Below, in pieces: positions 7,496 through 16,535 of a stretch of 28,096 nt of DNA. Each line of letters opens with the position of its first letter. The first letter of the stretch is position 1. The notes beneath the pieces were generated by a model. It did not search any database. It saw only the letters and a program-made list of their open reading frames with translations, and was not told the origin of the DNA. Source of the DNA: Bacillota bacterium (lineage in GTDB: Bacteria; Bacillota; Clostridia; Clostridiales; Clostridiaceae); contig JAEWQX010000129.1 of NCBI GenBank assembly GCA_023399035.1, forward strand, positions 1 through 28,096, read 5' to 3'. The translations under genes and the position numbers were made by a program.

Positions 7496-7907
7496 CTTTC
7501 CCACCCTTGATGATAGTTCCAATTCCACATACTACCCTATGTACTTCCTTTGATTCCTTAGCAATATCACAGCATATTCGTCCTGTTAATTCACGATATC
7601 TTCTTTCAAATTTATCCATTGGAACAATCCCATATCCTATTTCATTAGATATTACAACTGATATCCTACAAGCTTTAAACATATTATTTATCTTTTCCTT
7701 AACTATTTCTTCATCATCATAAACTCTTAATAACTCTTTTATAAGAATATTAAAATTGTATAAAACTGTCTTATTGCAGTTTATTATTTCTCTTAATTTT
7801 AAGCTTTCCATATTTGAATAATCTATTACATCCTCATTTTTGAATTCAGTAAGACTTAGAGCATAATTTAGTTTACCTTGATGTTCTCCTCCAATTATAA
7901 AAATCAT
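7488..7907 (-). CDS. CobU-like protein with degenerate P-loop
   Basis: 139 residues. The C-terminal half matches CobU (adenosylcobinamide kinase/guanylyltransferase): ISNEIGYGIVP, then RRYRELTGRICCDIA and VHRVVCGIGTIIKGG. The N-terminal half is odd: the P-loop position reads GGEHQGKL (6-13), lacking the Ser/Thr after Lys, and the usual HR-rich segment with the guanylylated histidine is missing. The protein is about 40 residues shorter than CobU. It may be a regulatory or partner subunit, or a kinase with altered activity. I chose the ATG at 7907 because GGGAGG lies at 7915-7920; a start at 7928 would encode the ribosome binding site itself. It overlaps cobC by 8 bases and follows cobS after a 124-base gap. 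Confidence 0.75.
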   Translation of the reverse strand: MIFIIGGEHQGKLNYALSLTEFKNEDVIDYSNMESLKLREIINCNKTVLYNFNILIKELLRVYDDEEIVKEKINNMFKACRISVVISNEIGYGIVPMDKFERRYRELTGRICCDIAKESKEVHRVVCGIGTIIKGGKDD

Positions 7908-8031
7908 TAATTTTCCTCCCTTCACCATATATTTAAATAACTCATATTTATAAGAATGTATTCTTAAACTTTTAATAAATCTTTTATTTAGTATTCAGAT
8001 TTGAATATATCACTATTATTTATCCTTTAAT

Positions 8032-8796
8032 TTATAAAAACATTAGAATTTTTCCACCTAAAACTATGCTTAATGCCATAAGGAGTTCACACATCTGAAG
8101 AAAATATCCTGCAAGATCCCCAGTGATTCCAGAAAAATTCTTAATAGACATATGCTTATAATAAAAAAACATGGTAAATGCAGCAATAACGCATATGGCT
8201 CCTAAAATAACATGAATATACAACATAACTGCAGTGCAGACTGCAATGTAAAGGTACATTGTAATTCTCACTATATTTTTCTGTGCAGCATCTGAAAAGC
8301 TAGCTGCTAATCCGCTCTTTTTTGCACATGGAAAAGTTACTATTGAAAGACCGCTTAAAGCTCGTGACATAATAAAGCCAACACATAAAATAAAAAGTGC
8401 TTTTCCACTAATTTCACTCCATACACCAAAATCAATAACAAAATATATGACACAGCATATAAGTGCAAATGCACCTATATGTGAATCTTTTAAAATCTCA
8501 AGTTTCCTTTCAACACTCTGATATGAATTTACAGCATCCATAGTGTCAACAAATCCATCAAGGTGTATTCCACCAGTTATAAGAACTGGCAGGGCAGTTA
8601 ATATGGATGTTCTTAAAATATCCCCTATATGAAGTCTATAGCAGATAGCATTGGCTATGAGGATAATAATACCTATAGCTGCTCCAACCATAGGGAAAAA
8701 GCACATGGCATATTTCATACTCTTCTTATCCCAATCTGTCTTAGGCATTGGTATCTTTGAATACATTGAAAATGCAATTTTAAACGAACTCCACAT
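8032..8796 (-). CDS. cobS: Adenosylcobinamide-GDP ribazoletransferase (cobalamin synthase)
   Basis: 254 residues, integral membrane enzyme. It joins adenosylcobinamide-GDP with alpha-ribazole (or its phosphate) to make adenosylcobalamin (phosphate). The N-terminus FSMYSKIPMP and the motif GGIHLDGFVDTMDA (75-88) with ILKDSHIGAF (101-110) are family hallmarks; the acidic residues bind Mg. Several hydrophobic helices follow. It overlaps cobU by 17 bases, so the pair is probably translationally coupled. A 124-base AT-rich gap separates it from the CobU-like gene. Confidence 0.95.
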   Translation of the reverse strand: MWSSFKIAFSMYSKIPMPKTDWDKKSMKYAMCFFPMVGAAIGIIILIANAICYRLHIGDILRTSILTALPVLITGGIHLDGFVDTMDAVNSYQSVERKLEILKDSHIGAFALICCVIYFVIDFGVWSEISGKALFILCVGFIMSRALSGLSIVTFPCAKKSGLAASFSDAAQKNIVRITMYLYIAVCTAVMLYIHVILGAICVIAAFTMFFYYKHMSIKNFSGITGDLAGYFLQMCELLMALSIVLGGKILMFL

Positions 8797-9319
8797 TATT
8801 CACATCTCCTTTATGATAAACAGGAATTGAATACACTACCTCAATAACATTATCTGCTTCTTTTCCTAATTTAACATTTATTTCTCCAAGATATTTTATA
8901 TATCTCATTGTTTCATCATCATAATATATCCCATCAGAAAATACTTCATTTGTTACTATGACGAGATTCTCGCATTTATCTCTTATTTCTCGTACCCCTT
9001 TAATGATGCTATGCACAGTCATTTCTCCTGCTCCGCCTTCCAGGTACATTTCATTTGCTACAAGATTAGACATACAATCAAGAAGTACAGTGGAATCTTC
9101 AGTAATAACTGCATCACTTAGATTTTTGAAACATTCTACTGTTTTAAAATTTTTATGTTCACGCATCTTTTTGTGTCTTTCGACTTTTTTTAATGATTCA
9201 TCATCATAAGGAAACATAGTAGCAATATAAATTAAATTTTTTGAATTATATGATACAGATAAATCTTCAGCAAATTCTGACTTTCCACTTCCGCTTCCTC
9301 CTGTAACCAAAGTTAACAT
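8780..9319 (-). CDS. cobU: Adenosylcobinamide kinase / adenosylcobinamide-phosphate guanylyltransferase
   Basis: 179 residues from the chosen start. It phosphorylates adenosylcobinamide and transfers GMP to it. The P-loop GGSGSGKS (7-14) is intact, and the ERHKKMREH segment supplies the histidine expected to carry GMP. DCMSNLVANEM is the next conserved block. The C-terminal block is unusual, reading NEVFSDGIYYDDE rather than the classical NEVGxGIVP with its Arg-rich helix. The ATG at 9319 follows GGAGGG; the frame reaches 9355 but those 12 residues are not family-like. It lies 44 bases after cobT and overlaps cobS. A second CobU-like protein is encoded two genes downstream. Confidence 0.92.
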   Translation of the reverse strand: MLTLVTGGSGSGKSEFAEDLSVSYNSKNLIYIATMFPYDDESLKKVERHKKMREHKNFKTVECFKNLSDAVITEDSTVLLDCMSNLVANEMYLEGGAGEMTVHSIIKGVREIRDKCENLVIVTNEVFSDGIYYDDETMRYIKYLGEINVKLGKEADNVIEVVYSIPVYHKGDVNNVEFV

Positions 9320-9363
9320 TACATCCCTCCAAACATACTTCATATAATTGCACAAAATATAAA

Positions 9364-10452
9364 CTAAGATAATGGTTTATATTCTTCTATACCAATATCA
9401 TTAAAACTGCTCATTTTATTATACACTGCACATGCCATATCTAATATTGGAAGCAAGGCTACTGCACCACTTCCCTCTCCAAGACACATTTCACATGTTA
9501 TAAATGGCTTTAGACGCAGTGCATCTAGAAGCATTTTTCCTGCTGGTTCCTTTGAAACATGAGATGGAAGCATATATTGAATAGTTTTAGGTGCAATTCT
9601 TGAAGCAACAAGGGCTGCAACTGCAGAAATGAAACCATCAATAACTATTGGAAGGTTATATACTGCTCCTCCGATAAAAACACCCGTTAATCCTGCAATA
9701 TCATAGCCTCCTACTTTAGCCAATACATCAATTGGATCATTGCGGTCAGGTTTATTTAACTTTATTGACTCTTTTATTACATCAATCTTTCTTTCAAGTG
9801 CACTTGATGTCAATCCAGCCCCCCTTCCTGTAACATTCTCTACAGGCTGATCTAATAATACTGATGCAATTGCACTACTTGTTGTTGTATTTCCAATACC
9901 CATTTCACCTGTAGCCACAATATTGTATCCGCATTGCTTCATATGCTTCACTAGATTTATTCCTGTCTCAATAGCTTTTACAGCATTTTCCCTGCTCATT
10001 GCAGGACCCTTCAGCATATTATGAGTACCATATGCTATTTTCCTATTTAAGATGTGGAATGGAACTATATCTTTATCCTCATTCAATGCTCCATCCATAT
10101 CTCTATAAATTCCAATATCCACTGGAAAAACATCTACTCCTATAGACTTAGACATTATGCTTACAGTAGCCTTTTCATCCGTAAAGTTTTCTGTAACATT
10201 TGCAGTTACTTCCTGACCAGTCTGGGTCACCCCTTCTTTAACAACTCCATTATCTGCACACATTATTAATAAAGCCTTTTTATCAAGGCTTACCCTGCTG
10301 CTTTTTGTTATTCCGGCTATCTTTATCAAAGCTTCTTCAAGTAACCCAAGACTTTTTAAGGGCTTGGCAATACTATCCCATCTTTTACTACATTCATCTA
10401 TAGATTTTTCATCTAAATCATTTATATTTTTTAATGATTCTTCTAATTTCAT
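9364..10452 (-). CDS. cobT: Nicotinate-nucleotide--dimethylbenzimidazole phosphoribosyltransferase
   Basis: 362 residues. It makes alpha-ribazole phosphate from a lower-ligand base and nicotinate mononucleotide. Family blocks seen: DKKALLIMCADNGVVKEGV, GEMGIGNTTTSSAIASVL with VTGRGAGL, and the C-terminal CLGEGSGAVALLPILD where Glu326 is the catalytic base. It is the first gene of the cob operon, with GGGGG seven bases before its ATG. No cobalamin riboswitch precedes it; only about 95 bases separate it from the tRNA terminator. The operon promoter is probably there (a TATAAT is present) but lacks a clear -35. Confidence 0.95.
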   Translation of the reverse strand: MKLEESLKNINDLDEKSIDECSKRWDSIAKPLKSLGLLEEALIKIAGITKSSRVSLDKKALLIMCADNGVVKEGVTQTGQEVTANVTENFTDEKATVSIMSKSIGVDVFPVDIGIYRDMDGALNEDKDIVPFHILNRKIAYGTHNMLKGPAMSRENAVKAIETGINLVKHMKQCGYNIVATGEMGIGNTTTSSAIASVLLDQPVENVTGRGAGLTSSALERKIDVIKESIKLNKPDRNDPIDVLAKVGGYDIAGLTGVFIGGAVYNLPIVIDGFISAVAALVASRIAPKTIQYMLPSHVSKEPAGKMLLDALRLKPFITCEMCLGEGSGAVALLPILDMACAVYNKMSSFNDIGIEEYKPLS

Positions 10453-10546
10453 GATTTTCCCCCATTCTAATAATATACAGCCCTCTAATTACTAATAATA
10501 TTATATAAAATTTACTTTTATTATACTCCATATCTTCTATTATAAA

Positions 10547-10583
10547 GATAAAAAACGGCTTAATCAAAAAGATTAAGCCGTTT
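10547..10583 (-). terminator. Intrinsic terminator of the tRNA-Arg transcript
   Basis: Arms 10553-10565 and 10571-10583 form a perfect 13-bp stem (AAACGGCTTAATC and its complement) with a 5-base loop. On the minus strand it is followed by six T. It lies 11 bases past the CCA end of the tRNA and insulates the cob operon. Confidence 0.92.
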
Positions 10584-10594
10584 CCAATATAATA

Positions 10595-10669
10595 TGGTAC
10601 TCCCAGCGGGAATCGAACCCACATCTATCCCTTAGGAGGGGATTGTTCTATCCATTAAACTATAGGAGC
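10595..10669 (-). tRNA. tRNA-Arg (anticodon CCT)
   Basis: A 75-base cloverleaf with encoded CCA. Acceptor GCTCCTA pairs with TGGGAGT (two wobbles); the anticodon stem is ATCCC/GGGAT around loop CTCCTAA, giving CCT, which reads AGG. The T arm is GTGGG-TTCGAAT-CCCGC. It has its own promoter and terminator. Confidence 0.96.
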
Positions 10670-10699
10670 ATATTAATTTTTACTTAAGATACACATTAA

Positions 10700-10728
10700 A
10701 TTTTATTATAATTAATCATGATTGTCAA
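10700..10728 (-). promoter_or_regulatory. Sigma-A promoter of tRNA-Arg
   Basis: The minus strand has a perfect -35 TTGACA (plus 10723-10728), a 17-base spacer and -10 TAAAAT (plus 10700-10705). Transcription would start about 24 bases before the tRNA. Confidence 0.8.
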
Positions 10729-10799
10729 ATTTATCATGCCCAAAAATTTGGATTTTAAGAATATTAAGTATATTTCATAGATAATTAAAATCAGCTATA

Positions 10800-10841
10800 G
10801 CAGATAAGCTGATAGTCTAAGTAACTATAATGCTTATCTGC
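10800..10841 (-). terminator. Weak stem-loop after the P-type ATPase gene
   Basis: GCAGATAAGC (10800-10809) and GCTTATCTGC (10832-10841) pair perfectly around a 22-base loop. On the minus strand the following sequence is only moderately T-rich, so termination is uncertain. Confidence 0.4.
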
Positions 10842-10865
10842 ATAATGATTAGTAATATAAGATAT

Positions 10866-13322
10866 TTAAATTGTTCTTACTTTATACTTCTTATTAACTC
10901 TCACTCTAAAGAAATCCACAAATTTTGTTATAAGAGGACCTGATAACACTATAACTGATAGCGATATAATCCAATATCTAAATTTTATTGTAGTAAGACT
11001 AAATATATACCTTCCTATAGGTGTAATAAATGCAATGCTCATTATTCCAAACATACTTAAACACAATATTGTTTTAAATTTAGTAAGCGGTCTTGCAACT
11101 CTTAAGAGTATTACCATGCTTATACCTGCAAACATCAATAGCGCTAAAGTTCTACTCTGTTCCATATTAACCCCTAAGGCTAATGAAATTAGAAATGTTC
11201 CTACGGTAAATCCAGCAAGAATCAATCCATTTGGTATACTTACTGTTATTACTCTTGTTAAAAATCCTTTCTTTACTCCACCTGTACTTGGTAGCATTGC
11301 TAGGAAAAATGCGGGTATTCCTATTGCACAGCTTCCAACTAATGATAGCTGTATTGGAAGTATTGGATATGGGAGAAACATTACTGAACAGACAAATGCA
11401 AGTAATACTGAATATATTGTCTTTGATAAAAATAATTCTGATACTCTTTCAAGATTATTGATCTGCTTTCTGCCTTCCTCTAAAACCTTTGGAAGTGCTG
11501 AAAAATCAGATTTCATAAGTACAAGTTGTGCTACTGCCTTTGTTGCATCTGAACCATTTGCCATTGCTATTCCGCAGTCAGAAGCCTTTAGTGCTAATAC
11601 ATCATTAACACCATCTCCAGTCATTGCTACTGTATGATCCATTTCCTGAAGAACAGTGACAATCTTTTTCTTTTGATGTGGAGTAACCCTTCCAAAAACA
11701 GTTGTTTCTTTAACTACTTTTTTAAACTCTTCATAATCTTCTGGAAGCTCTCGAGCATCAATATATTTATCCCAGCAATTAACTCCTGATCTTCTAGCAA
11801 CTTCTGATACAGTTACAGGACTATCACCAGAAATTATTTTTACTTCAACGCCTTGTTTATTAAAATAATCAAGAACTTTTGGAGCTGCTTCCCTTATTAT
11901 ATCTTCAATTAATATTAAAGCTGCACTTTCAATTTTCCCAGAAAGGCTGTCACTTAATTCTTCTCCACAGAATCTGGCTAATAATAAAACTCTTTTTCCT
12001 TTCTTAGCCTCTTCTTCTACAATATTTCTAATAAATACATATTCTTTACCTAAGATAACTTCTGGAGCTCCTAAAACCCAGGAACCCATTTCACCTTCAA
12101 AGGTCAAGCCTCCCCACTTTCTCTTTGATGAAAATGGAACTTTTTTTATACACTTTAAATCTTTATCACTTTCTTTATATTTATCTAGAATAGCCTTTTG
12201 GGTTGGATTATTACTAGGAAGATTGTGTACTAATGCTCCAAGAGCTCTATCTATTTCAGCTTTATCATTATCTCCTATTATCTTAACCTCAGATAATTTA
12301 AGGTCTCCTCTTGTCAATGTTCCTGTTTTATCAAGGCATAATACATCTACTCTAGCCAAAACCTCAGTTGCACAAAGCTCCTGAACCAATGTATCAAATT
12401 TTGATAATTTAATTATCGATACTATGAATGTTGCACTTGTAAGTAAAACCAATCCCTCAGGTATCATTCCAATTATTCCTGAAACTGTTCCAATCGCTGC
12501 ACTCTGCCATGTTGCATCAGGTACTCTAAGCTGAGTAATTGTAAGAAGTCCTGTAAGAGGAACTATAATCCAAAGCAATACCTTAAATATCTTATTTATT
12601 GATGATTGTAACTCTGAATTTGTAATCTTAAACTGTTTTGCTTCCTCTGCAAGACTTGAAGAGTAAGTTTCCTTCCCAACTTTCTTGACTCTTGCATAAC
12701 ACTCTCCAGCAACTATAAAACTCCCTGATAGAAGCTCTTCGCCTTCTTTTTTTTCTATAGAATCTGACTCACCTGTGAGCATTGATTCGTCTACTTCTAC
12801 TCCATTATTATGAATTACTTCTGCATCAGCTAATACCTGCATGCCGCTTTCAAGGTATAAAACATCATCAAGAACTATATTATCTATAGGTACTTCCTTG
12901 ATTTGTCCCTCTCTTAATACTTTTGCATGAGCCATGCTTATTACAGAAAGTTTTTCGAGTATTTCTTTTGCTCTAAGCTCCTGCGCAACTCCTATTAAGG
13001 TATTTACCAGAATAACTCCTACAAAGATAGCATTTTTAGGTGATCCAGCTAATATTATAATTACTGCAAGAACAATGTTTATTGCATTAAAGCTTGTGAA
13101 AAGGTTAGCTCGAAGTATCTGTCCGAATGTTCTTGATGGAGCTTTAGGTATGTAATTAATTTTTCCCTCTTTTATTCTTTTTTTGACTTCATCGCTTGTT
13201 AATCCTGTAACTCTGTCACTATTTTCTGAATTATCAATGTTATCATTAGAAAATAATTTATGTTTATCATCATTTTTCATATGTTCTGCCTCTCTATTGA
13301 ATGCTAAATTATCAAACTCCAT
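10866..13322 (-). CDS. Cation-translocating P-type ATPase (CtpE-like)
   Basis: 818 residues, plasma-membrane pump. Actuator motif TGES (183-186), phosphorylation site DKTGTLT with Asp331, hinge TGDGVND (568-574). The M4 segment reads GMIPEGLVLLTS (286-297). A PEGL with hydrophobic residues after it is typical of the CtpE-like group; Mycobacterium CtpE has been linked to calcium uptake. No Cys-rich metal-binding domain is present, which argues against copper or zinc/cadmium export. About ten transmembrane helices are visible, with six after the catalytic domain. The start at 13322 has AGGTGAG nine bases upstream; Met15 (13280) also has a good GAGG and would trim a poorly conserved tail. Single gene, divergent from plsC. 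The ion is inferred, not shown. Confidence 0.88.
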   Translation of the reverse strand: MEFDNLAFNREAEHMKNDDKHKLFSNDNIDNSENSDRVTGLTSDEVKKRIKEGKINYIPKAPSRTFGQILRANLFTSFNAINIVLAVIIILAGSPKNAIFVGVILVNTLIGVAQELRAKEILEKLSVISMAHAKVLREGQIKEVPIDNIVLDDVLYLESGMQVLADAEVIHNNGVEVDESMLTGESDSIEKKEGEELLSGSFIVAGECYARVKKVGKETYSSSLAEEAKQFKITNSELQSSINKIFKVLLWIIVPLTGLLTITQLRVPDATWQSAAIGTVSGIIGMIPEGLVLLTSATFIVSIIKLSKFDTLVQELCATEVLARVDVLCLDKTGTLTRGDLKLSEVKIIGDNDKAEIDRALGALVHNLPSNNPTQKAILDKYKESDKDLKCIKKVPFSSKRKWGGLTFEGEMGSWVLGAPEVILGKEYVFIRNIVEEEAKKGKRVLLLARFCGEELSDSLSGKIESAALILIEDIIREAAPKVLDYFNKQGVEVKIISGDSPVTVSEVARRSGVNCWDKYIDARELPEDYEEFKKVVKETTVFGRVTPHQKKKIVTVLQEMDHTVAMTGDGVNDVLALKASDCGIAMANGSDATKAVAQLVLMKSDFSALPKVLEEGRKQINNLERVSELFLSKTIYSVLLAFVCSVMFLPYPILPIQLSLVGSCAIGIPAFFLAMLPSTGGVKKGFLTRVITVSIPNGLILAGFTVGTFLISLALGVNMEQSRTLALLMFAGISMVILLRVARPLTKFKTILCLSMFGIMSIAFITPIGRYIFSLTTIKFRYWIISLSVIVLSGPLITKFVDFFRVRVNKKYKVRTI

Positions 13323-13783
13323 TACACTTATCTCACCTATCTATCTTTTATTAATTGAAGTGTTAAAATACATAAAAATATTTTTTAAATACAAATTCTA
13401 TCTTTTTAAAATTAACCAATAATAATCTAATCTATCTTTATTTAAAATAAAACACATTTTATTTAATGTAATTCCTTTTTTATGCATTTATAGCAATTCT
13501 TTAATACTTATATTATAATATTAATCTTATGAATTACATATAAAATTCCTTAATTTTATATGAAGAATTACCTTATATTACTTTATTTTATTAACCTTCA
13601 TTTATTACATATTTTTCTCTTAATTATATTTATAAACTAAATAGTATAATTGAAATTTTAATTAATCTGCATCTGCTATTATTGTTAAAATTAAATTAAT
13701 AAGGTAACGATAGAATATAAAAGCTTTTAAAAGTTAATCTTTTATAATATACTTTAATAATAGTGATACAATAAAATATAAGG
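13323..13783. other. Intergenic region between divergent ATPase and plsC genes
   Basis: 461 bases of extreme AT content. I see no RNA gene, repeat family or convincing ORF. A TATAAT at 13743-13748 on the plus strand could be the -10 of plsC, though no good -35 accompanies it; a small palindrome AAAAGCTTTT lies at about 13719-13728. Confidence 0.5.
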
Positions 13784-14518
13784 ATGTGTAACATTGCAAT
13801 GAGAAGCTTTATTTTTTATCCGGGAATTATACTAGATTTGATAATTACCAATCTATATAGAATTAAAATAAATAGTCTGACTAAAAAAGGTGATTTAGAA
13901 AAAAGAGAGGCCTATATACATAAGATTACAACAAGATGGGCAAAATTTGTAATGAAATTATCGGGCGCTAAAATTACAGTTATAGGCGAAGAAAATCTTC
14001 CTAAAGATCAAACTGTATTATTTGTTGCTAATCACCAAAGTAATTTTGATATTCCACTGCTTATGAGTTCAATAAATATTCCTAAAGGATTTATTGCTAA
14101 GAAAGAACTTGAAAAGTGGCCAATGATAAGCACATGGATGAGATATATAAATTGTATATTCATGGATAGAAGCAATTTAAGAAAATCAGCAGAAGCTATC
14201 GTTGAAGGCACTAAACTATTAAAAAATGGGTATTCAATGGTTATATTCCCAGAAGGTACCAGAAGCAAAGGAGGCCCTTTAGGAGAATTCAAGGCTGGAA
14301 GCTTCAAGCTTGCTACAAAATCAAAATGTCCAATAGTTCCTGTTACTATTGATGGAACATACAAACTTTTAGAAGCAAATAATAATTGGATTAAAGGAGC
14401 AGATGTAAGACTTGTTATACATCCTGCAATAGATGTCACTTCTTTATCCAAAGAAGAAGCTGATAATCTTCATAACACAGTTAGTTCTATAATAAGTAAA
14501 GACTGTTCAACTATATAG
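13784..14518 (+). CDS. plsC: 1-acyl-sn-glycerol-3-phosphate acyltransferase
   Basis: 244 residues from the first ATG. It acylates lysophosphatidic acid to phosphatidic acid at the membrane. The NHQSNFD motif (83-89, His84 and Asp89) is the catalytic HX4D pair, and FPEGTRS (155-161) binds the phosphate. Further blocks are AKKELEKWP and VPVTIDGTY. A hydrophobic N-terminal segment (7-24) anchors it. The start is uncertain: the ATG at 13784 has no room for a ribosome binding site, whereas Met6 (13799) has AAGGAT about 13 bases upstream. Single-gene unit with its own terminator. Confidence 0.9.
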   Translation: MCNIAMRSFIFYPGIILDLIITNLYRIKINSLTKKGDLEKREAYIHKITTRWAKFVMKLSGAKITVIGEENLPKDQTVLFVANHQSNFDIPLLMSSINIPKGFIAKKELEKWPMISTWMRYINCIFMDRSNLRKSAEAIVEGTKLLKNGYSMVIFPEGTRSKGGPLGEFKAGSFKLATKSKCPIVPVTIDGTYKLLEANNNWIKGADVRLVIHPAIDVTSLSKEEADNLHNTVSSIISKDCSTI

Positions 14519-14527
14519 TTTGTTTAT

Positions 14528-14582
14528 AAATAATCTTGATTTATGAGTTTTATTTAAGTAAATTAAGATTATTTTTATTTTT
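14528..14582 (+). terminator. Intrinsic terminator of plsC
   Basis: AAATAATCTTGA (14528-14539) pairs with TTAAGATTATTT (14563-14574) with one G-U pair. T-rich sequence follows to 14582. Confidence 0.75.
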
Positions 14583-14750
14583 ACGAAAATGCCCGTATTT
14601 CAATGCATATTCTAGCCTAAACTGCATAATTTTTTAGTTTTTTAGAATTAGTCTATAAATATGGGTTTAATCGCCTAATTACTATTTTTATTATTTCCTA
14701 TATAATAAGATATTATTTTACACAAAATGTAAAGTGGAACTAAATAAAGC

Positions 14751-14780
14751 TTTACAACTTTTGTTGATTTCTGTTATAAT
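14751..14780 (+). promoter_or_regulatory. Sigma-A promoter of the DEAD-box helicase gene
   Basis: TTTACA (14751-14756), an 18-base spacer and a perfect TATAAT (14775-14780). The start near 14787 gives a leader of about 94 bases. Long leaders are common for cold-induced RNA helicase genes. Confidence 0.65.
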
Positions 14781-14880
14781 AACTTTATTTGCTTATATGC
14801 AAAATATTAATTAAGATTTTAATAAATAATTATTTAAATAAAAATTTTTTAATTTTAAAATAAAGAAACGAGGATATTTA

Positions 14881-16455
14881 ATGAGTGATAATCAATTTGC
14901 AACTTTAGGTCTTAAGGAGAGTATTGTACGTGCAATATCAGACCTTGGTTTTACAAAACCATCTCAAATTCAAGAACAAAGTATTCCTGTAACATTAAGT
15001 GGTGCTGACCTTATCGGACAGGCGCAAACAGGTACTGGAAAAACTGCTGCATACAGCTTACCTATATTAACTAAAATGAGTGACAAAAAAGGAATCAAAG
15101 CTCTTATTTTAGCTCCAACAAGAGAACTTGCTGTTCAAGTTAAGGACGAAATGAACAGACTTTCTAAGTACGAAAAATCCCAAATATTAGCTGTTTACGG
15201 TGGTGACTCAATAGACAGACAAATCAGAGCCTTAAAGAAAGGTGTAGACATAGTTGTTGGTACTCCTGGTAGAATGCTTGATTTAATCAAGAGAAAATGC
15301 CTAAATTTAGAAAACGTAGAATTCCTAGTTTTAGATGAAGCTGATGAAATGCTTAATATGGGATTCATCGATGATATCGAATCAATCTTAAGCCATACAC
15401 CAGAAGAAAGACAGACTTTATTATTCTCAGCTACTATGCCTGAACCAATTGCTAAACTTGCTAAAAGATATATGAAACCAGATGCTAAACTTGTTAGCGT
15501 TAAGAAGAGTTCATTAACAGTATCAAAAATAGAACAAAGCTACTTCATGATAAACAACAAACACAGATTAGAAGCACTTTGCAGATTACTAGACCTAGAT
15601 AATCCAAGTTCAGCTATAATATTCTGTAGAACTAAGAGAGGCGTTGATGAATTAGTTCAGGAATTACAATCTAAAGGCTACATGGTTGAAGGAATGCATG
15701 GAGACATGACACAGGCTCATAGATTAACTACTTTAAACAAGTTTAAAGAAGGTACATTAAATCTATTAATAGCTACTGACGTTGCTGCAAGAGGTATTGA
15801 CGTTGATAGTGTTACTCACGTATTTAACTATGATTTACCACAAGATGTTGAATCATATGTTCATAGAATAGGTAGAACAGGTAGAGCTAATAGAGAAGGA
15901 ACTGCTTATTCATTAGTAACTCCTAAAGATTTCTCAATGCTTAAGCAAATACAAAAAGTTACTAAGAGTGCTATAACTCAAAAACCAATTCCAACTGCAG
16001 AACAAATTAAGAATAAAAAGTTTAATGATATAATCAAGGAAGTTAAAGAAACTATCAATGCTGGAGATCTTACTAAGTTTATGCCAAATGCAATTGAATT
16101 AGTAGAAAATAACGACCCATTATCAGTTGTAGCTGCATTAATGAAAATTAAATATGAAAATGAAAGTGTATTTGATTACAGTTCAAATAAATTAGAAGCT
16201 CCTAAGAAAGAAGATGTTCGTCTATTCTTCTCAGTAGGTAAGAGAGACGGATTAACTCCAAAGGTTTTAATCAACTACATAAAAGATAGAACTAGAGTTA
16301 ATGCTTCAACAATAGGTCAAATAGATCTTATGGAAAACTTCTCATTCGTAACTGTTGATGAAAGCGTATCTAAGAAAATTTTAGATAAGTGCCCAGGTGG
16401 AAAGATCAACAAGAAAAAGGTTAACGTAGAAGTTGCTAACAGACGTAAGAAATAA
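14881..16455 (+). CDS. DEAD-box ATP-dependent RNA helicase with C-terminal RNA-binding domain
   Basis: 524 residues. All core motifs are present: Q motif FTKPSQIQ (24-31), Walker A AQTGTGKT (48-55), PTRELA, GTPGR, DEAD (152-155), SAT (183-185), ARGID (303-307) and HRIGRTGR (328-335). A C-terminal DbpA/CsdA-type RNA-binding domain covers about 445-520. This domain order matches CshA/DeaD-type proteins that unwind structured RNA in ribosome assembly, mRNA decay and growth in the cold. The basic tail NRRKK is typical. The start has GAGGA about eight bases upstream. Codon use is more biased and GC-richer than in neighbours, consistent with high expression. Single gene between its promoter and terminator. 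Confidence 0.95.
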   Translation: MSDNQFATLGLKESIVRAISDLGFTKPSQIQEQSIPVTLSGADLIGQAQTGTGKTAAYSLPILTKMSDKKGIKALILAPTRELAVQVKDEMNRLSKYEKSQILAVYGGDSIDRQIRALKKGVDIVVGTPGRMLDLIKRKCLNLENVEFLVLDEADEMLNMGFIDDIESILSHTPEERQTLLFSATMPEPIAKLAKRYMKPDAKLVSVKKSSLTVSKIEQSYFMINNKHRLEALCRLLDLDNPSSAIIFCRTKRGVDELVQELQSKGYMVEGMHGDMTQAHRLTTLNKFKEGTLNLLIATDVAARGIDVDSVTHVFNYDLPQDVESYVHRIGRTGRANREGTAYSLVTPKDFSMLKQIQKVTKSAITQKPIPTAEQIKNKKFNDIIKEVKETINAGDLTKFMPNAIELVENNDPLSVVAALMKIKYENESVFDYSSNKLEAPKKEDVRLFFSVGKRDGLTPKVLINYIKDRTRVNASTIGQIDLMENFSFVTVDESVSKKILDKCPGGKINKKKVNVEVANRRKK

Positions 16456-16468
16456 TTAAATTATTTGT

Positions 16469-16510
16469 GGAGAATTATTAATAAAGCATTATTAGTAATT
16501 CCCCTTTTTT
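16469..16510 (+). terminator. Intrinsic terminator of the helicase gene
   Basis: Bases 16469-16483 pair with 16490-16504 (15 positions, one mismatch, one G-U), followed by six T. Confidence 0.88.
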
Positions 16511-16535
16511 ATTTATTAATATATTTATAATCTAA

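Noticed and set aside
10418..10624. 68-residue minus-strand frame
   Set aside because: It runs through the tRNA-Arg gene and its terminator, then into cobT in another frame.
11035..11637. 200-residue plus-strand frame
   Set aside because: It is the antisense of the P-type ATPase C-terminal region; the minus-strand frame has all family motifs.
14032..14451. 139-residue minus-strand frame
   Set aside because: It is the complement of plsC and has no start signal.
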